Both the position numbers and the translations under genes were made by a program. DNA of 23,419 nucleotides, taken from NCBI GenBank assembly GCA_051453625.1, contig JBOZIK010000001.1, positions 141,165,601-141,189,019 of the forward strand, in the 5' to 3' direction. The notes beneath the pieces were generated by a model, which did no database searches, was not told the DNA's origin, and was given only the letters and a program-made list of their open reading frames with translations. This DNA comes from Welwitschia mirabilis. Lineage: Eukaryota; Gnetophyta; Gnetopsida; Welwitschiales. The first letter of the stretch is position 1; each line of letters starts with the position of its first letter. Shown here piece by piece: positions 19,149 to 23,419 of this stretch.

Positions 19149-19940
19149 TTGAGGCTAGTCCATTCTAAAGGAAACTCAGTAAGACAATATTCTAAAGATC
19201 ACACCAAGGTCAAATATATCTTTCACTAAATAATAAGTGGTGATATAATGAGGGGCTTTAAGGATCTTTTATTAGTTAGTTTTATTAGCTTATAGGAATA
19301 GATGAGGTGGACGGACTCCTTCTTGTATTGTTAAGTAGAATCTTCATCATTTAGCATTAAATAGATAAGATTCTATCTTATAGCATTAGGTGAAGGTTAT
19401 GATTCCTTGTATTATAATTTTAGATGAAATCTTAAACCTATAACATTAGGTAAAGGCTTATTATAATTATTTCAACATGTGGCCTTGAATTTAGGTTCTT
19501 CTAACCAATATTATTGTCATGTGTATTAATGCCACTGTCATGTGCCAATATCACTTATTTTTGCCACTTCATTATCATGTCACTACTATATGTCTATCAT
19601 GTCAATGCCATGTATTCATCTTGTCAACACCACATGTCTCTTAACTATTACAGTTGATTAAAATACAATAACTAATAGTGCCCATAACTACGTCCCACAT
19701 GTAACTTCGAGATAAGTTTAACATGTTAGTTTGGAGCTAATTTGACATGATGCTTCATTATGTTATTAAGTACCTTGATTTATCATGGGAAAGTGCATAA
19801 CTTCATAATTTATAATAAAAATAAGGAAAAAAACATAATTTCATGATAAAAATGATTAACTAAATATCTTTTCTAAGTTAAATTGACATAGAATCTTTGA
19901 TCTAATTGTTAATATTTACATATTATCACCTAGTAAAAAA
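19149..19940. other. AT-rich DNA with weak short repeats
   Basis: No gene is visible. At 19330-19460 an imperfect unit recurs (TAGCATTAAATAG, TAGCATTAGGTGAAGG, TAACATTAGGTAAAGG). At 19515-19635 the words TGTCATGT, ATGTCACTAC and CATGTCAATG recur without a fixed period. This is where the copia reverse transcriptase should continue on the minus strand, but no polymerase motif can be read. It may contain part of an unrecognised LTR. Confidence 0.4.
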
Positions 19941-20154
19941 TATTCCTCATGATAGGGTTCTAAATCCTATGTTGATGCCATTCACACACCTAAGAAATAT
20001 GCACTTGTTGAATTTAGGATTAATTTTATTTATTTAAACATTTTAAACATATGTAGGATATATGCACTTATTGAATTTAAAATTAATTTTATTTATTTAA
20101 ACATTTAAACATTTTAAACATATGTAAGATCCTAAGGTGCTTATGTTTACCTAG
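19940..20154 (-). pseudogene. Copia integrase C-terminal segment with internal duplication
   Basis: The minus strand reads INKINPKFNKCIFLRCVNGI, then FRTLS, a stop and GIFFTR, matching the copia pattern VFGC.AY.HI....KF..K...C.FLGY..G.KGYRLWDP...KI..SRDV. The KINFKFNKCIY/KINPKFNKCIF segment occurs twice because of a 63-bp tandem duplication (19999-20129). The match ends near 19940. Confidence 0.72.
19999..20129. repeat. 63-bp tandem duplication in copia remnant
   Basis: ATGCACTT(G/A)TTGAATTTA starts at 19999 and again at 20062, and the following TTAATTTTATTTATTTAAAC and ATATGTA(G/A)GAT text also repeats. The second copy holds an extra AAACATTT. It doubles a coding segment of the copia integrase, so it arose after or during decay. 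Confidence 0.88.
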
Positions 20155-20700
20155 TAATTTACTTCAGACCTCTTATAAAGTTTGTGATATCAATAGTAAG
20201 AGATGGCATTCTATTCACCAAATGGCATGAAGTGTTAGTTACCTTCATCAAAAAGATTTTATCTAAACTAGCAAAACTTGTCATGTTTTTGGTACATTCT
20301 AAAAATACATGATTCATTCTTTTTGCAATGTCATTCTACTATGAAGTACCTAAAACTATAAGGAACCTCTTAATTGCTTCATACTTATAGTATGAGTTAA
20401 ACTCCTTTGAGATGTACTTTCCATTATAATCTATTTGAAGATACTTAATCTATTTTATAGTACTTCTCTATACCTATGCTTTAATTTCTTTAAATTATGT
20501 AAAGTGTTAGAGTTTACTTTGAGAAAAAATATTCATATCTTTCTTAATTTAACATTAATGAAGGCAATGAAATTCCATACACCTCTTAAAGATTATTTAG
20601 GAGAAGGATCCTATACAACACTATGCACTAAATCTAGTATAACTTTTATCATTATTATGATAGGCGAAAATGTTACTCTACATTATTTATCCTATTCATA
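20155..20700 (-). pseudogene. Copia integrase core (broken)
   Basis: The minus strand contains YLQIDYNGKYISKEFNSYYK (about 20440-20375; compare DNGGEY.S.EF..Y), then LGTS with two stops and NDIAKRMNHVFLECTKNMTSF (about 20345-20275; compare GTPQQNG.AERMNRTL.E.AR.ML) and TNTSCHLVNRMPS (about 20240-20200; compare TA.YLINR.PS). The catalytic Glu of AERMN is Lys. The plus-strand open frame of 88 codons at 20435-20701 is antisense to this domain and has no independent support. Confidence 0.82.
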
Positions 20701-21218
20701 AAGATCAAAAAACTCATATTCTATTTTCTGTAAACCTAAAAGGAGTATCCTCAATAAAAATTTATTTAACCCAGCTTCACTAATATATCTAAGATGTTTA
20801 TGTTACAACATCAATGTAGTAGTATCTCTACTAACTATAGTGCTTACATCACCTGCAATCATATATTTTAATCTCTTATATAGATTTATTTCCTTCTTAG
20901 ACTTCATCATAATGAAAAAAAACTCTAATAAGTTTCAGCACGTCACTCTCTTTAATAAACTTGTAACATAGTCCACTAAAGTCTCTAAGACAAATGAGGT
21001 TATTTCTCATAGATGGTAGATGCTTTAAATCCATGATATTTCTTACAAATCTCTCATAAGTATTAATATAAACCATGCAAACATTAATGATACTTGCTTT
21101 ATTATATGTTTCCATTAAAAGCTATCATCCGTTAGGTTCTTAATCTGTATGAGGTTCTTAATCTGTATGAAAACAAGATCTATTAGAAGTAATGTTCCAT
21201 GAATTCCAAATTAAGAAT
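20700..21218 (-). pseudogene. Copia protease tail and pre-integrase region
   Basis: The frame 21115-20897 contains YERFVRNIMDLKHLPSMRNN followed by LICLRDFSG, the plant copia signature G.VR.L.DVRHVP.L..NLISLG..... After it IAGDVSTIVSRDTTTLML and HKHLRYISEAGLNKF (about 20870-20760) match the pre-integrase LWH.RLGH.SE.G...L. The protease active site D[ST]G, expected near 21190, cannot be recognised. A perfect 18-bp tandem duplication at 21134-21169 lies in this stretch. Confidence 0.78.
21134..21169. repeat. Perfect 18-bp tandem duplication
   Basis: AGGTTCTTAATCTGTATG occurs twice back to back (21134-21151 and 21152-21169). The length is a multiple of three and it lies in the copia protease/pre-integrase stretch. 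Confidence 0.92.
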
Positions 21219-21770
21219 TCATTCATCCCTCAAAATGATTCTATGAAATTGAGGATCTCTATACTTTTTTCTACTAATAACACTAACCTCGTTACTATGA
21301 GATGTCGATGCCCCTTCATTCTTCTGTTTCTCCTCTTCTTTCATCTTAATGTGTTTACAGTCCTTTATGAAATGTTCCTTTTTATATAAATAATGATATT
21401 TATTATACTTCTTATTGCCATTTCCAAAATTAAACTTTAATCTAGGCATTTTCTTATTAGGTCCTCTTTTCAGGATGTGTCCTCTAGATAATAAGTCTTT
21501 ACTAGATAGTTCTACATTAGTAAACTTCATTCATGCTTCTAGTAAGAGTATTATAGTCACTGTCTTCAATTCTATGGTATTCTTTCCATAGAACAAAAAT
21601 CATGGCAAGAGGTTTATAGGACAATGGAAGAGATTTGGAAAGAATAAGAGCTTGATTTTCTTCTTTAATTTTTAACTTCATGCATGATAAATAAGAGATT
21701 ATCTTATTTCGAGCATTCAAATATGTGACACCCTCTTTTATCTTATGCTAGTTAAGCATTATTTTTTTAA
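21219..21770 (-). pseudogene. Copia Gag remnant with degraded zinc knuckle
   Basis: From about 21745 the minus strand gives KIKEGVTYLNARNKIISYLS, then IKEENQALILSKSLPLSYKPL and IEDSDYNTLTRSMNEVY (frame 21720-21517), a good match to the plant copia Gag (UBN2-type) pattern EG.S...H...FN.II..L...I..EDKA..LL.SLP.SY. The next frame (21530-21219) is lysine-rich and contains NKYHYLYKKEHFIKDCKHIK, equivalent to the CX2CX3GHX4C knuckle of CWYCGKEGHIKKDC. His and the last Cys remain, but the first two Cys are Tyr and Leu and the Gly is Glu, so zinc binding should be lost. The two frames overlap by 14 bases in different phases, which shows a frameshift. Confidence 0.82.
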
Positions 21771-23419
21771 CTTCCTTTGTTCTTTAATATTTTTATCTAA
21801 TAAACATAGTGAAATCTGGAACCAAATTCTACTTACTCCTTGATTAAAATTTCCATATTCTTAGAAATACAAATCATATTAATATCATATATTTACTATA
21901 ATTAATTTGTAAGTTATTTTGGTTTACAAATAATAACAATGTCATAAGTTTGTATCCTCCATTTCTTCCTAGGTTTTCATCATATAAATAATATCTTGTG
22001 AATAGTTAAGGATATGTAAAATTATTGTCAACATACATGAATAAATTTTAAGAATAATGCTTAACCAATATAATAGAAGGTTGCAACTCCAATTAATGGT
22101 ATTCTAACTCGCTATTTGACCACCCTCTAGACATGATTTGATTCTACTTTAGGTTCTAAACTATATAAATATGATTAGGCTTAACTCCGTAAGATTTTAC
22201 TTCACCTTGATATACCTCCAATACAGGTGATAGGTAGTATGTAAGATGGATACATGCTTACAAATGATTCCCACTTCCTTAAAGCATCTCTGAATGGTAC
22301 AACATGATCTAGCAACGTCAAGGCTTGATATGTTAAGTTAGAGTAATTTCATACAAGGTAGGGTAGGAGAGTGATGATCAAATCCACTTCTAAATGGATA
22401 TTATTTAAAAAAAGTAATGCAACCCACATTGGTGATGAAATCTAAGTGTGGGAATGAACATTATTAGAATTATCTTGATTTCGTCCTTTTCAATGAATGC
22501 ACCATACAAATGCATACAAATAATTCTTACTACTATGGATATTTAATGAATTATTTACCTAGTTATAATAATTATAATTATCGTTTGATTCATTTTATAG
22601 AAACAACCATAAAACGAAAGCAAGCATACAAGAACAGTTCTTTTTTCTAAGATTATAATAATAAAAATATAGATGAAGGAAATAATATTTTCTTTTCTTT
22701 TTATCTAAATAAAGGATATACTCTTTTATTTTTTTAAATAATAATTAAAAATATAAAATAATGTACTTAAAGAAACTAAAACATACCTAAAGCTATGCCA
22801 ATCTTAGAACACTCTTCCATGCTCATGTGATAATCTTCATGGACTGGTATAAAGAAGGTAAACAAAAGAAAGTATAGCTCAAGCATAATTATTAAAATAT
22901 AAGTATCTATCTAAGATTTTATATGGCTATATTATAAGTCAATAGGAATAAGTGGTAAGCTAGAGACTACTTCTATCACTTAAACTACTAGGGTAAAAAC
23001 TCTTATAAGCATACACATTCAAAGTGAACTAACAAAAAAGGGAAGAAGATGTATTTCTATAATTAAATAGTACTTATAGATAATTTAACTTAAATATACT
23101 AATCAAAACATACTTTATATACTCAATTTCCATATAAAAGTTTTTGTAATAAATTTTCTATAATTTTAAATATTAATTATAACATTTTTATGCTTTAGCA
23201 AGACATTTTGGTTAAAAATTAATAATTAATTAATTATGAAGTAAAAATTAAATTATAGTAGTTTTTCAAAAACTAAACACATAATAAGTTCTCAAAATTT
23301 AACTTCAACTATCTTGGACTCGTAAAAGTATTATTTCTAACTTTATCATTTAAGGTTAAAAACTATTAAATTTTCTAAAATTATAGTCCTATCACACTAT
23401 ACTAAAATGACCATAACTT
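21771..23419. other. AT-rich DNA, nothing recognisable
   Basis: I read both strands for coding motifs, primer-binding sites, tRNA-like cloverleaf boxes and LTR ends, and found none. The part at 22090-22500 is somewhat less AT-rich (for example ACCACCCTCTAGACATG, CAAGGTAGGGTAGGAGAG). It could be the former 5' end of the copia element or unrelated spacer. From about 22550 to the end it is simple A/T-rich DNA. Confidence 0.45.

Larger units (their letters stand above)
19940..21770 (-). mobile_element. Ty1/copia retrotransposon fragment (Gag to integrase, no LTRs)
   Basis: On the minus strand the order is Gag (about 21770-21230), protease/pre-integrase (about 21230-20700), integrase core (about 20700-20155) and integrase C-terminal part (about 20155-19940). 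Integrase before any reverse transcriptase is the Ty1/copia order. Three frames remain open (21720-21517, 21530-21219 and 21115-20897), but they lie in different phases and are separated by stops. No tRNA-Met primer site (TGGTATCAGAGC type), LTR pair, reverse transcriptase or RNase H was found, so both ends are missing. It lies 0.8 kb from the outer Athila element and is on the opposite strand from it. Confidence 0.85.

Noticed and set aside
19515-19635. Short CATGTCA-type words as a satellite or regulatory array
   Set aside because: Spacing is irregular and the words are short in AT-rich DNA; no unit can be defined.
20435-20701. 88-codon plus-strand open frame
   Set aside because: The minus strand of the same bases encodes recognisable copia integrase, so this is a shadow frame.
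21192-21389. 65-codon plus-strand open frame with a hydrophobic end
   Set aside because: It is antisense to the copia Gag zinc-knuckle frame (21530-21219); the apparent membrane segment is the complement of lysine-rich codons.
22841-22860. GGACTGGTATAAAG as a copia tRNA-Met primer-binding site
   Set aside because: Only TGGTAT matches the expected TGGTATCAGAGC, it is on the wrong strand for the minus-strand copia fragment, and no LTR end adjoins it.

Overview
The window looks like a gene-poor, strongly AT-rich piece of a flowering-plant nuclear genome. It holds no intact host gene. Nearly everything recognisable is decayed LTR retrotransposon, and eight runs of N interrupt it. The plant assignment rests on an Athila-type Ty3/gypsy polyprotein, a primer-binding site resembling the plant tRNA-Asp type, and a plant Ty1/copia Gag-integrase remnant. 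CpG looks scarce and many sites show C-to-T or G-to-A decay, as expected of long-methylated repeats. The species cannot be named from the sequence.

Layout. 1-800: a candidate minus-strand promoter at the left edge, then a minisatellite with a unit of about 67 bp on both sides of a 100-N gap. 800-2403: AT-rich DNA with two more gaps and no gene. 2409-19143: an old Athila-like element on the plus strand ('outer element'), with LTRs at 2409-3702 and 17891-19143 and the 5-bp target duplication CTAGC on both sides. 4775-11977: a second Athila-like element of the same family, on the minus strand ('inner element'), inserted into the outer one. Its LTRs are 10731-11977 (5') and 4775-6074 (3'), with the 5-bp duplication CCACA on both sides. 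The outer element's Pol region, broken by many stops and frameshifts, resumes at 11983 and can be followed from reverse transcriptase through RNase H to the integrase C-terminus at about 15690. 19149-19940: AT-rich, with weak short repeats. 19940-21770: a minus-strand Ty1/copia fragment (Gag, zinc knuckle, pre-integrase and integrase) with no visible reverse transcriptase or LTRs. 21770-23419: nothing recognisable.

How the parts relate. The two Athila copies share LTR, primer-binding site, pyrimidine-rich leader, Pol and 3' non-coding tail, so each helps to delimit the other. Neither can be autonomous. The outer copy has lost the key catalytic aspartates and glutamate of its polymerase and integrase. 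The inner copy goes from the start of reverse transcriptase to the end of integrase across a gap of only 144 N. The nesting order shows that the outer copy inserted first.

No previously undescribed biological system was found. The strongest result is the nested pair, resolved to the base by two sets of target-site duplications. After that come the inverted-repeat geometry it creates and the assembly questions around the N gaps.
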